Shown one piece after another: positions 1 through 10,868 of a stretch of 64,000 nucleotides of DNA. Below the pieces are notes generated by a model. The model searched no databases, was not told where the DNA came from, and saw only the letters and a program-made list of their open reading frames with translations. How positions within the stretch are numbered: the first letter of the stretch is position 1; every line of letters begins with the position of its first letter. Origin of the DNA: Anthopleura xanthogrammica (taxonomy: Eukaryota > Cnidaria > Anthozoa > Actiniaria > Actiniidae). Location: the NCBI GenBank assembly GCA_964019055.1, contig OZ025223.1, forward strand, positions 5,632,625 through 5,696,624, written 5' to 3'. Position numbers and translations under genes: made by a program.

Positions 1-65
1 CAGCAAAACAGTGTTTTGGACAGCCAAAATGTGCTTTTCTCGTCCAAAGCTTGCGTTTAGCAGTG

Positions 66-80
66 AAAACGTCGTGTTTT
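66..80 (+). repeat. Internal 15-bp direct repeat, copy 1 (AAAACGTCGTGTTTT)
   Basis: AAAACGTCGTGTTTT occurs here and again at 184-198 of the same monomer, 118 bp later, and so twice in nearly every monomer. Each copy is itself an interrupted palindrome (AAAAC and GTTTT arms around a 5-bp centre) and carries two CpG sites. It could be a protein-binding site or just a relic of the shorter founding repeat. Confidence 0.8.
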
Positions 81-87
81 GAGCAAA

Positions 88-117
88 AGAAAATTCTCAG
101 GAAATTTCAAATTTTCT
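88..117. repeat. Inverted repeat within the monomer (8-bp arms)
   Basis: AGAAAATT at 88-95 and AATTTTCT at 110-117 are exact reverse complements around a 14-nt spacer, and AAATTTCAAATTT in the middle is also nearly symmetric. One such element occurs in each monomer. A monomer near 25952 has lost 12 bp of it, and copies with CTCAGCAAAT change its spacer. Confidence 0.75.
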
Positions 118-183
118 CAGCAAAAAACAACTTTTTTGACCAAAAAGCACCTTTACTCAGCCAAAACCGAATTTTTTTTCGCC

Positions 184-198
184 AAAACGTCGTGTTTT
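184..198 (+). repeat. Internal 15-bp direct repeat, copy 2 (AAAACGTCGTGTTTT)
   Basis: Second copy of the 15-bp element at 66-80. The flanks differ: GTG before and GAGC after in copy 1, GCC before and TATC after in copy 2. Identity is therefore confined to the element itself. Rare copies of the array break it, for example near 30316-30325. Confidence 0.8.
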
Positions 199-284
199 TA
201 TCTCAAGAGGTATTATCAGGAGCAAAAAGTGGGGGTTTCAGCAAACAGGTCACGCCGTAAGCGAAAAACCTGGTTTTGAGAGCC

Positions 285-298
285 AAAATGGCCATTTT
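285..298. repeat. Perfect 14-bp palindrome, one per monomer (AAAATGGCCATTTT)
   Basis: AAAATGGCCATTTT equals its own reverse complement. It sits once in each 329-bp unit and is among the best-kept segments. Exceptions include AAAATGGGCATTTT in the copies near 21543 and 23188, and AAGTGGCC near 18250. It could be a dyad-recognising protein site or may only reflect the A/T-tract pattern. Confidence 0.8.
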
Positions 299-3200
299 TC
301 AGTTTTTTGGGCTAAAAAGTTTTTTTTTCCAGCAAAACAGTGTTTTGGACAGCCAAAATGTGCTTTTCTCGTCCAAAGCTTGCGTTTAGCAGTGAAAACG
401 TCGTGTTTTGAGCAAAAGAAAATTCTCAGGAAATTTCAAATTTTCTCAGCAAAAAACAACTTTTTTGACCAAAAAGCACCTTTACTCAGCCAAAACCGAA
501 TTTTTTTTCGCCAAAACGTCGTGTTTTTATCTCAAGAGGTATTATCAGGAGCAAAAAGTGGGGGTTTCAGCAAACAGGTCACGCCGTAAGCGAAAAACCT
601 GGTTTTGAGAGCCAAAATGGCCATTTTTCAGTTTTTTGGGCTAAAAAGTTTTTTTTTCCAGCAAAACAGTGTTTTGGACAGCCAAAATGTGCTTTTCTCG
701 TCCAAAGCTTGCGTTTAGCAGTGAAAACGTCGTGTTTTGAGCAAAAGAAAATTCTCAGGAAATTTCAAATTTTCTCAGCAAAAATCAACTTTTTTGACCA
801 AAAAGCACCTTTACTCAGCCAAAACCGAATTTTTTTTCGCCAAAACGTCGTGTTTTTATCTCAAGAGGTATTATCATGAGCAAAAAGTGGGGGTTTCAGC
901 AAACAGGTCACGCCGTAAGCGAAAAACCTGGTTTTGAGAGCCAAAATGGCCATTTTTCAGTTTTTTGGGCTAAAAGGTTTTTTTTTCCAGCAAAACAGTG
1001 TTTTGGACAGCCAAAATGTGCTTTTCTCGTCCAAAGCTTGCGTTTAGCAGTGAAAACGTCGTGTTTTGAGCAAAAGAAAATTCTCAGGAAATTTCAAATT
1101 TTCTCAGCCAAAAACAACTTTTTTGACCAAAAAGCACCTTTACTCAGCCAAAACCGAATTTTTTTTCGCCAAAACGTCGTGTTTTTATCTCAAGAGGTAT
1201 TATCATGAGCAAAAAGTGGGGGTTTCAGCAAACAGGTCACGCCGTAAGCGAAAAACCTGGTTTTGAGAGCCAAAATGGCCATTTTTCAGTTTTTTGGGCT
1301 AAAAAGTTTTTTTTCCCAGCAAAACAGTGTTTTGGACAGCCAAAATGTGCTTTTCTCGTCCAAAGCTTGCGTTTAGCAGTGAAAACGTCGTGTTTTGAGC
1401 AAAAGAAAATTCTCAGGAAATTTCAAATTTTCTCAGCAAAAAACAACTTTTTTGACCAAAAAGCACCTTTACTCAGCCAAAACCGAATTTTTTTTCGCCA
1501 AAACGTCGTGTTTTTATCTCAAGAGGTATTATCATAAGCAAAAAGTGGGGGTTTCAGCAAACAGGTCACGCCGTAAGCGAAAAACCTGGTTTTGAGAGCC
1601 AAAATGGCCATTTTTCAGTTTTTTGGGCTAAAAAGTTTTTTTTTCCAGCAAAACAGTGTTTTGGACAGCCAAAATGTGCTTTTCTCGTCCAAAGCTTGCG
1701 TTTAGCAGTGAAAACGTCGTGTTTTGAGCAAAAGAAAATTCTCAGGAAATTTCAAATTTTCTCAGCAAAAAACAACTTTTTTGACCAAAAAGCACCTTTA
1801 CTCAGCCAAAACCGAATTTTTTTTCGCCAAAACGTCGTGTTTTTATCTCAAGAGGTATTATCATGAGCAAAAAGTGGGGGTTTCAGCAAACAGGTCACGC
1901 CGTAAGCGAAAAACCTGGTTTTGAGAGCCAAAATGGCCATTTTTCAGTTTTTTGGGCTAAAAAGTTTTTTTTTCCAGCAAAACAGTGTTTTGGACAGCCA
2001 AAATGTGCTTTTCTCGTCCAAAGCTTGCGTTTAGCAGTGAAAACGTCGTGTTTTGAGCAAAAGAAAATTCTCAGCAAATTTCAAATTTTCTCAGCCAAAA
2101 ACAACTTTTTTGACCAAAAAGCACCTTTACTCAGCCAAAACCGAATTTTTTTTCGCCAAAACGTCGTGTTTTTATCTCAAGAGGTATTATCATGAGCAAA
2201 AAGTGGGGGTTTCAGCAAACAGGTCACGCCGTAAGCGAAAAACCTGGTTTTGAGAGCCAAAATGGCCATTTTTCAGTTTTTTGGGCTAAAAAGTTTTTTT
2301 TTCCAGCAAAACAGTGTTTTGGACAGCCAAAATGTGCTTTTCTCGTCCAAAGCTTGCGTTTAGCAGTGAAAACGTCGTGTTTTGAGCAAAAGAAAATTCT
2401 CAGGAAATTTCAAATTTTCTCAGCCAAAAACAACTTTTTTGACCAAAAAGCACCTTTACTCAGCCAAAACCGAATTTTTTTTCGCCAAAACGTCGTGTTT
2501 TTATCTCAAGAGGTATTATCATGAGCAAAAAGTGGGGGTTTCAGCAAACAGGTCACGCCGTAAGCGAAAAACCTGGTTTTGAGAGCCAAAATGGCCATTT
2601 TTCAGTTTTTTGGGCTAAAAAGTTTTTTTTTCCAGCAAAACAGTGTTTTGGACAGCCAAAATGTGCTTTTCTCGTCCAAAGCTTGCGTTTAGCAGTGAAA
2701 ACGTCGTGTTTTGAGCAAAAGAAAATTCTCAGGAAATTTCAAATTTTCTCAGCAAAAAACAACTTTTTTGACCAAAAAGCACCTTTACTCAGCCAAAACC
2801 GAATTTTTTTTCGCCAAAACGTCGTGTTTTTATCTCAAGAGGTATTATCATGAGCAAAAAGTGGGGGTTTCAGCAAACAGGTCACGCCATAAGCGAAAAA
2901 CCTGGTTTTGAGAGCCAAAATGGCCATTTTTCAGTTTTTTGGGCTAAAAGGTTTTTTTTTTCCAGCAAAACAGTGTTTTGGACAGCCAAAATGTGCTTTT
3001 CTCGTCCAAAGCTTGCGTTTAGCAGTGAAAACGTCGTGTTTTGAGCAAAAGAAAATTCTCAGGAAATTTCAAATTTTCTCAGCAAAAAACAACTTTTTTG
3101 ACCAAAAAGCACCTTTACTCAGCCAAAACCAAATTTTTTTTCGCCAAAACGTCGTGTTTTTATCTCAAGAGGTATTATCATGAGCAAAAAGTGGGGGTTT

Positions 3201-6200
3201 CAGCAAACAGGTCACGCCGTAAGCGAAAAACCTGGTTTTGAGAGCCAAAATGGCCATTTTTCAGTTTTTTGGGCTAAAAAGTTTTTTTTTTCCAGCAAAA
3301 CAGTGTTTTGGACAGCCAAAATGTGCTTTTCTCGTCCAAAGCTTGCGTTTAGCAGTGAAAACGTCGTGTTTTGAGCAAAAGAAAATTCTCAGGAAATTTC
3401 AAATTTTCTCAGCAAAAAACAACTTTTTTGACCAAAAAGCACCTTTACTCAGCCAAAACCGAATTTTTTTTCGCCAAAACGTCGTGTTTTTATCTCAAGA
3501 GGTATTATCATGAGCAAAAAGTGGGGGTTTCAGCAAACAGGTCACGCCGTAAGCGAAAAACCTGGTTTTGAGAGCCAAAATGGCCATTTTTCAGTTTTTT
3601 GGGCTAAAAAGTTTTTTTTTCCAGCAAAACAGTGTTTTGGACAGCCAAAATGTGCTTTTCTCGTCCAAAGCTTGCGTTTAGCAGTGAAAACGTCGTGTTT
3701 TGAGCAAAAGAAAATTCTCAGGAAATTTCAAATTTTCTCAGCAAAAAACAACTTTTTTGACCAAAAAGCACCTTTACTCAGCCAAAACCGAATTTTTTTT
3801 CGCCAAAACGTCGTGTTTTTATCTCAAGAGGTATTATCATGAGCAAAAAGTGGGGGTTTCAGCAAACAGGTCACGCCGTAAGCGAAAAACCTGGTTTTGA
3901 GAGCCAAAATGGCCATTTTTCAGTTTTTTGGGCTAAAAAGTTTTTTTTTCCAGCAAAACAGTGTTTTGGACAGCCAAAATGTGCTTTTCTCGTCCAAAGC
4001 TTGCGTTTAGCAGTGAAAACGTCGTGTTTTGAGCAAAAGAAAATTCTCAGGAAATTTCAAATTTTCTCAGCAAAAAACAACTTTTTTGACCAAAAAGCAC
4101 CTTTACTCAGCCAAAACCGAATTTTTTTTCGCCAAAACGTCGTGTTTTTATCTCAAGAGGTATTATCATGAGCAAAAAGTGGGGGTTTCAGCAAACAGGT
4201 CACGCCGTAAGCGAAAAACCTGGTTTTGAGAGCCAAAATGGCCATTTTTCAGTTTTTTGGGCTAAAAAGTTTTTTTTTCCAGCAAAACAGTGTTTTGGAC
4301 AGCCAAAATGTGCTTTTCTCGTCCAAAGCTTGCGTTTAGCAGTGAAAACGTCGTGTTTTGAGCAAAAGAAAATTCTCAGGAAATTTCAAATTTTCTCAGC
4401 CAAAAACAACTTTTTTGACCAAAAAGCACCTTTACTCAGCCAAAACCGAATTTTTTTTCGCCAAAACGTCGTGTTTTTATCTCAAGAGGTATTATCATGA
4501 GCAAAAAGTGGGGGTTTCAGCAAACAGGTCACGCCGTAAGCGAAAAACCTGGTTTTGAGAGCCAAAATGGCCATTTTTCAGTTTTTTGGGCTAAAACGTT
4601 TTTTTTTTCCAGCAAAACAGTGTTTTGGACAGCCAAAATGTGCTTTTCTCGTCCAAAGCTTGCGTTTAGCAGTGAAAACGTCGTGTTTTGAGCAAAAGAA
4701 AATTCTCAGGAAATTTCAAATTTTCTCAGCAAAAAACAACTTTTTTGACCAAAAAGCACCTTTACTCAGCCAAAACCGAATTTTTTTTCGCCAAAACGTC
4801 GTGTTTTTATCTCAAGAGGTATTATCATGAGCAAAAAGTGGGGGTTTCAGCAAACAGGTCACGCCGTAAGCAAAAAACCTGGTTTTGAGAGCCAAAATGG
4901 CCATTTTTCAGTTTTTTGGGCTAAAAAGTTTTTTTTTCCAGCAAAACAGTGTTTTGGACAGCCAAAATGTGCTTTTCTCGTCCAAAGCTTGCGCTTAGCA
5001 GTGAAAACGTCGTGTTTTGAGCAAAAGAAAATTCTCAGGAAATTTCAAATTTTCTCAGCAAAAAACAACTTTTTTGATCAAAAAGCACCTTTACTCAGCC
5101 AAAACCGAATTTTTTTTCGCCAAAACGTCGTGTTTTTATCTCAAGAGGTATTATCATGAGCAAAAAGTGGGGGTTTCAGCAAACAGGTCACGCCGTAAGC
5201 GAAAAACCTGGTTTTGAGAGCCAAAATGGCCATTTTTCAGTTTTTTGGGCTAAAAAGTTTTTTTTTCCAGCAAAACAGTGTTTTGGACAGCCAAAATGTG
5301 CTTTTCTCGTCCAAAGCTTGCGTTTAGCAGTGAAAACGTCGTGTTTTGAGCAAAAGAAAATTCTCAGGAAATTTCAAATTTTCTCAGCAAAAAACAACTT
5401 TTTTGACCAAAAAGCACCTTTACTCAGCCAAAACCGAATTTTTTTTCGCCATAACGTCGTGTTTTTATCTCAAGAGGTATTATCATGAGCAAAAAGTGGG
5501 GGTTTCAGCAAACAGGTCACGCCGTAAGCGAAAAACCTGGTTTTGAGAGCCAAAATGGCCATTTTCCAGTTTTTTGGGCTAAAAAGTTTTTTTTCCCAGC
5601 AAAACAGTGTTTTGGACAGCCAAAATGTGCTTTTCTCGTCCAAAGCTTGCGTTTAGCAGTGAAAACGTCGTGTTTTGAGCAAAAGAAAATTCTCAGCAAA
5701 TTTCAAATTTTCTCAGCAAAAAACAACTTTTTTGACCAAAAAGCACCTTTACTCAGCCAAAACCGAATTTTTTTTCGCCAAAACGTCGTGTTTTTATCTC
5801 AAGAGGTATTATCATGAGCAAAAAGTGGGGGTTTCAGCAAACAGGTCACGCCGTAAGCGAAAAACCTGGTTTTGAGAGCCAAAATGGCCATTTTTCAGTT
5901 TTTTGGGCTAAAAAGTTTTTTTTTCCAGCAAAACAGTGTTTTGGACAGCCAAAATGTGCTTTTCTCGTCCAAAGCTTGCGTTTAGCAGTGAAAACGTCGT
6001 GTTTTGAGCAAAAGAAAATTCTCAGGAAATTTCAAATTTTCTCAGCAAAAAACAACTTTTTTGACCAAAAAGCACCTTTACTCAGCCAAAACCGAATTTT
6101 TTTTCGCCAAAACGTCGTGTTTTTATCTCAAGAGGTATTATCATGAGCAAAAAGTGGGGGTTTCAGCAAACCGGTCACGCCGTAAGCGAAAAACCTGGTT

Positions 6201-8773
6201 TTGAGAGCCAAAATGGCCATTTTTCAGTTTTTTGGGCTAAAAAGTTTTTTTTTCCAGCAAAACAGTGTTTTGGACAGCCAAAATGTGCTTTTCTCGTCCA
6301 AAGCTTGCGTTTAGCAGTGAAAACGTCGTGTTTTGAGCAAAAGAAAATTCTCAGGAAATTTCAAATTTTCTCAGCAAAAAACAACTTTTTTGACCAAAAA
6401 GCACCTTTACTCAGCCAAAACCGAATTGTTTTTCGCCAAAACGTCGTGTTTTTATCTCAAGAGGTATTATCATGAGCAAAAAGTGGGGGTTTCAGCAAAC
6501 AGGTCACGCCGTAAGCGAAAAACCTGGTTTTGAGAGCCAAAATGGCCATTTTTCAGTTTTTTGGGCTAAAAAGTTTTTTTTTCCAGCAAAACAGTGTTTT
6601 GGACAGCCAAAATGTGCTTTTCTCGTCCAAAGCTTGCGTTTAGCAGTGAAAACGTCGTGTTTTGAGCAAAAGAAAATTCTCAGGAAATTTCAAATTTTCT
6701 CAGCAAAAAACAACTTTTTTGACCAAAAAGCACCTTTACTCAGCCAAAACCGAATTTTTTTTCGCCAAAACGTCGTGTTTTTATCTCAAGAGGTATTATC
6801 ATGAGCAAAAAGTGGGGGTTTCAGCAAACAGGTCACGCCGTAAGCGAAAAACCTGGTTTTGAGAGCCAAAATGGCCATTTTTCAGTTTTTTGGGCTAAAA
6901 AGTTTTTTTTTCCAGCAAAACAGTGTTTTGGACAGCCAAAATGTGCTTTTCTCGTCCAAAGCTTGCGTTTAGCAGTGAAAACGTCGTGTTTTGAGCAAAA
7001 GAAAATTCTCAGGAAATTTCAAATTTTCTCAGCAAAAAACAACTTTTTTGACCAAAAAGCACCTTTACTCAGCCAAAACCGATTTTTTTTTCGCCAAAAC
7101 GTCGTGTTTTTATCTCAAGAGGTATTATCATGAGCAAAAAGTGGGGGTTTCAGCAAACAGGTCACGCCGTAAGCGAAAAACCTGGTTTTGAGAGCCAAAA
7201 TGGCCATTTTTCAGTTTTTTGGGCTAAAAAGTTTTTTTTTCCAGCAAAACAGTGTTTTGGACAGCCAAAATGTGCTTTTCTCGTCCAAAGCTTGCGTTTA
7301 GCAGTGAAAACGTCGTGTTTTAAGCAAAAGAAAATTCTCAGGAAATTTCAAATTTTCTCAGCAAAAAACAACTTTTTTGACCAAAAAGCACCTTTACTCA
7401 GCCAAAACCGAATTTTTTTTCGCCAAAACGTCGTGTTTTTATCTCAAGAGGTATTATCATGAGCAAAAAGTGGGGGTTTCAGCAAACAGGTCACGCCGTA
7501 AGCGAAAAACCTGGTTTTGAGAGCCAAAATGGCCATTTTTCAGTTTTTTGGGCTAAAAAGTTTTTTTTTCCAGCAAAACAGTGTTTTGGACAGCCAAAAT
7601 GTGCTTTTCTCGTCCAAAGCTTGCGTTTAGCAGTGAAAACGTCGTGTTTTGAGCAAAAGAAAATTCTCAGGAAATTTCAAATTTTCTCAGCAAAAAACAA
7701 CTTTTTTGACCAAAAAGCACCTTTACTCAGCCAAAACCGAATTTTTTTTCGCCAAAACGTCGTGTTTTTATCTCAAGAGGTATTATCATGAGCAAAAAGT
7801 GGGGGTTTCAGCAAACAGGTCACGCCGTAAGCGAAAAACCTGGTTTTGAGAGCCAAAATGGCCATTTTTCAGTTTTTTGGGCTAAAAAGTTTTTTTTTCC
7901 AGCAAAACAGTGTTTTGGACAGCCAAAATGTGCTTTTCTCGTCCAAAGCTTGCGTTTAGCAGTGAAAACGTCGTGTTTTGAGCAAAAGAAAATTCTCAGG
8001 AAATTTCAAATTTTCTCAGCAAAAAACAACTTTTTTGACCAAAAAGCACCTTTACTCAGCCAAAACCGAATTTTTTTTCGCCAAAACGTCGTGTTTTTAT
8101 CTCAAGAGGTATTATCATGAGCAAAAAGTGGGGGTTTCAGCAAACAGGTCACGCCGTAAGCGAAAAACCTGGTTTTGAGAGCCAAAATGGCCATTTTTCA
8201 GTTTTTTGGGCTAAAAAGTTTTTTTTCCCAGCAAAACAGTGTTTTGGACAGCCAAAATGTGCTTTTCTCGTCCAAAGCTTGCGTTTAGCAGTGAAAACGT
8301 CGTGTTTTGAGCAAAAGAAAATTCTCAGGAAATTTCAAATTTTCTCAGCAAAAAACAACTTTTTTGACCAAAAAGCACCTTTACTCAGCCAAAACCGAAT
8401 TTTTTTCGCCAAAACGTCGTGTTTTTATCTCAAGAGGTATTATCATGAGCAAAAAGTGGGGGTTTCAGCAAACAGGTCACGCCGTAAGCGAAAAACCTGG
8501 TTTTGAGAGCCAAAATGGCCATTTTTCAGTTTTTTGGGCTAAAAAGTTTTTTTTTCCAGCAAAACAGTGTTTTGGACAGCCAAAATGTGCTTTTCTCGTC
8601 CAAAGCTTGCGTTTAGCAGTGAAAACGTCGTGTTTTGAGCAAAAGAAAATTCTCAGGAAATTTCAAATTTTCTCAGCCAAAAACAACTTTTTTGACCAAA
8701 AAGCACCTTTACTCAGCCAAAACCGAATTTTTTTTCGCCAAAACGTCGTGTTTTTATCTCAAGAGGTATTATC

Positions 8774-10739
8774 ATGAGCAAAAAGTGGGGGTTTCAGCAA
8801 ACAGGTCACGCCGTAAGCGAAAAACCTGGTTTTGAGAGCGAAAATGGCCATTTTTCAGTTTTTTGGGCTCAAAAGTTTTTTTTTCCAGCAAAACAGTGTT
8901 TTGGACAGCCAAAATGTGCTTTTCTCGTCCAAAGCTTGCGTTTAGCAGTGAAAACGTCGTGTTTTGAGCAAAAGAAAATTCTCAGGAAATTTCAAATTTT
9001 CTCAGCAAAAAACAACTTTTTTGACCAAAAAGCACCTTTACTCAGCCAAAACCGAATTTTTTTTCGCCAAAACGTCGTGTTTTTATCTCAAGAGGTATTA
9101 TCATGAGCAAAAAGTGGGGGTTTCAGCAAACAGGTCACGCCGTAAGCGAAAAACCTGGTTTTGACAGCCAAAATGGCCATTTTTCAGTTTTTTGGGCTCA
9201 AAAGTTTTTTTTTCCAGCAAAACAGTGTTTTGGACAGCCAAAATGTGCTTTTCTCGTCCAAAGCTTGCGTTTAGCAGTGAAAACGTCGTGTTTTGAGCAA
9301 AAGAAAATTCTCAGGAAATTTCAAATTTTCTCAGCAAAAAACAACTTTTTTGACCAAAAAGCACCTTTACTCAGCCAAAACCGAATTTTTTTTCGCCAAA
9401 ACGTCGTGTTTTTATCTCAAGAGGTATTATCATGAGCAAAAAGTGGGGGTTTCAGCAAACAGGTCACGCCATAAGCGAAAAACCTGGTTTTGAGAGCCAA
9501 AATGGCCATTTTTCAGTTTTTTGGGCTCAAAAGTTTTTTTTCCCAGCAAAACAGTGTTTTGGACAGCCAAAATGTGCTTTTCTCGTCCAAAGCTTGCGTT
9601 TAGCAGTGAAAACGCCGTGTTTTGAGCAAAAGAAAATTCTCAGGAAATTTCAAATTTTCTCAGCAAAAAACAACTTTTTTGACCAAAAAGCACCTTTACT
9701 CAGCCAAAACCGAATTTTTTTTCGCCAAAACGTCGTGTTTTTATCTCAAGAGGTATTATCATGAGCAAAAAGTGGGGGTTTCAGCAAACAGGTCACGCCG
9801 TAAGCGAAAAACCTGGTTTTGAGAGCCAAAATGGCCATTTTTCAGTTTTTTGGGCTAAAAAGTTTTTTTTTCCAGCAAAACAGTGTTTTGAACAGCCAAA
9901 ATGTGCTTTTCTCGTCCAAAGCTTGCGTTTAGCAGTGAAAACGTCGTGTTTTGAGCAAAAGAAAATTCTCAGGAAATTTCAAATTTTCTCAGCCAAAAAC
10001 AACTTTTTTGACCAAAAAGCACCTTTACTCAGCCAAAACCGAATTTTTTTTCGCCAAAACGTCGTGTTTTTATCTCAAGAGGTATTATCATGAGCAAAAA
10101 GTGGGGGTTTCAGCAAACAGGTCACGCCGTAAGCGAAAAACCTGGTTTTGAGAGCCAAAATGGCCATTTTTCAGTTTTTTGGGCTCAAAAGTTTTTTTTC
10201 CCAGCAAAACAGTGTTTTGGACAGCCAAAATGTGCTTTTCTCGTCCAAAGCTTGCGTTTAGCAGTGAAAACGTCGTGTTTTGAGCAAAAGAAAATTCTCA
10301 GGAAATTTCAAATTTTCTCAGCCAAAAACAACTTTTTTGACCAAAAAGCACCTTTACTCAGCCAAAACCGAATTTTTTTTCGCCAAAACGTCGTGTTTTT
10401 ATCTCAAGAGGTATTATCATGAGCAAAAAGTGGGGGTTTCAGCAAACAGGTCACGCCGTAAGCGAAAAACCTGGTTTTGAGAGCCAAAATGGCCATTTTT
10501 CAGTTTTTTGGGCTAAAAAGTTTTTTTTTCCAGCAAAACAGTGTTTTGAACAGCCAAAATGTGCTTTTCTCGTCCAAAGCTTGCGTTTAGCAGTGAAAAC
10601 GTCGTGTTTTGAGCAAAAGAAAATTCTCAGGAAATTTCAAATTTTCTCAGCCAAAAACAACTTTTTTGACCAAAAAGCACCTTTACTCAGCCAAAACCGA
10701 ATTTTTTTTCGCCAAAACGTCGTGTTTTTATCTCAAGAG

Positions 10740-10744
<5 letters not shown>
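8774..10744 (+). repeat. Satellite sub-block with CTCAAAAG and GAACAG variants
   Basis: Monomers beginning at 8774, 9103, 9432 and 10090 carry GGGCTCAAAAG in place of GGGCTAAAAAG. Those beginning at 9761 and 10419 instead carry TTTTGAACAG. From 9761 the two types alternate (G-to-A, CTC, G-to-A), which suggests a short two-monomer higher-order repeat cut by the LINE insertion. Confidence 0.6.
10733..10744. repeat. Target-site duplication, left copy (12 bp)
   Basis: TCAAGAGGTATT lies directly before the T-run and is identical to 15864-15875 on the far side of the LINE. The last two T bases cannot be told apart from the poly(A) tail. The implied first nick is after GTATT on the plus strand, a loose match to the T-rich/A site preferred by L1-type endonucleases. 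Confidence 0.85.

Positions 10745-10772
<28 letters not shown>
10743..10772 (-). other. LINE poly(A) tail (T-run on the plus strand)
   Basis: Thirty consecutive T bases, of which the first two may belong to the target-site duplication. The tail is uninterrupted, which favours a recent insertion. The minus strand has an ATTAAA hexamer (plus-strand positions 10777-10782) just before the tail, closer than a normal poly(A) signal, so its role is doubtful. Confidence 0.92.
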
Positions 10773-10775
<3 letters not shown>

Positions 10776-10868
10776 CTTTAATAAATTAATCACTATACAA
10801 ATTTACAACAATTAATATTCAATAAGAAAAAAGAAAAAAGTAATATTAACAAGGCTAATAACAGATTA
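10773..10868 (-). other. LINE 3' UTR (about 96 bp)
   Basis: AT-rich sequence between the ORF2 stop codon (TAG at 10869-10871, minus strand) and the poly(A) tail. I see no open frame, no stem-loop resembling a known 3' recognition hairpin and no microsatellite beyond A/T richness. Confidence 0.75.

Larger units (their letters stand above)
1..329 (+). repeat. Reference satellite monomer with internal ~20.6-bp sub-periodicity
   Basis: This copy shows the inner structure. A-tracts of the form CAAAA or GAAAA begin near 4, 25, 45, 65, 84, 102, 121, 141, 162, 183, 204, 223, 242, 263, 284 and 313, which is about 16 units averaging 20.6 bp with one 29-bp gap. T-tracts follow most of them after 10-12 bp (14, 35, 56, 77, 94, 132, 152, 172, 195, 236, 274, 295). 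The monomer therefore looks like an old short tandem repeat that diverged and was then amplified as a 329-bp unit (inference). CpG steps lie at 41, 54, 70, 73, 168, 180, 188, 191, 253, 256 and 262. Confidence 0.85.
1..10744 (+). repeat. 329-bp satellite array, left block (about 32.7 monomers)
   Basis: Direct reading shows one unit repeating with a 329-bp period (CAGCAAAACAGTG at 1, 330, 659 and so on), head to tail with no inversion. Copies differ by a few substitutions or one-base changes in T-runs. The unit is AT-rich and full of CAAAA and TTTT blocks, with about 11 CpG sites. The first two copies have AGG, and the copy near 1532 has ATA, where nearly all others have ATG, so that start codon is not conserved. 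Copies from about 8.78 kb to the LINE carry a local mix of CTCAAAAG (near 8868, 9197, 9526, 10184) and GAACAG (near 9890 and 10548) variants. The array begins outside the window. Function is unknown; structural heterochromatin or centromeric DNA is the usual role for such arrays (inference). Confidence 0.97.

Noticed and set aside
1..329. CENP-B box within the monomer
   Set aside because: I looked for the TTCG-n4-A-n2-CGGG core on both strands and did not find it; CpG-rich parts such as AACGTCGTG do not fit.
1895..2077. Minus-strand open frames of about 60 codons (also near 5517, 16569, 18873, 19532, 20190, 25750, 51620, 52607)
   Set aside because: They appear only where one substitution removes a stop or creates a start in the satellite; no independent support.
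1..10744. A bacterial repeat-protein operon, suggested by AGAGGT spaced before ATG in each unit
   Set aside because: The embedded APE-type LINE with target-site duplication and poly(A) tail is eukaryotic, and the motif is simply part of the satellite sequence.
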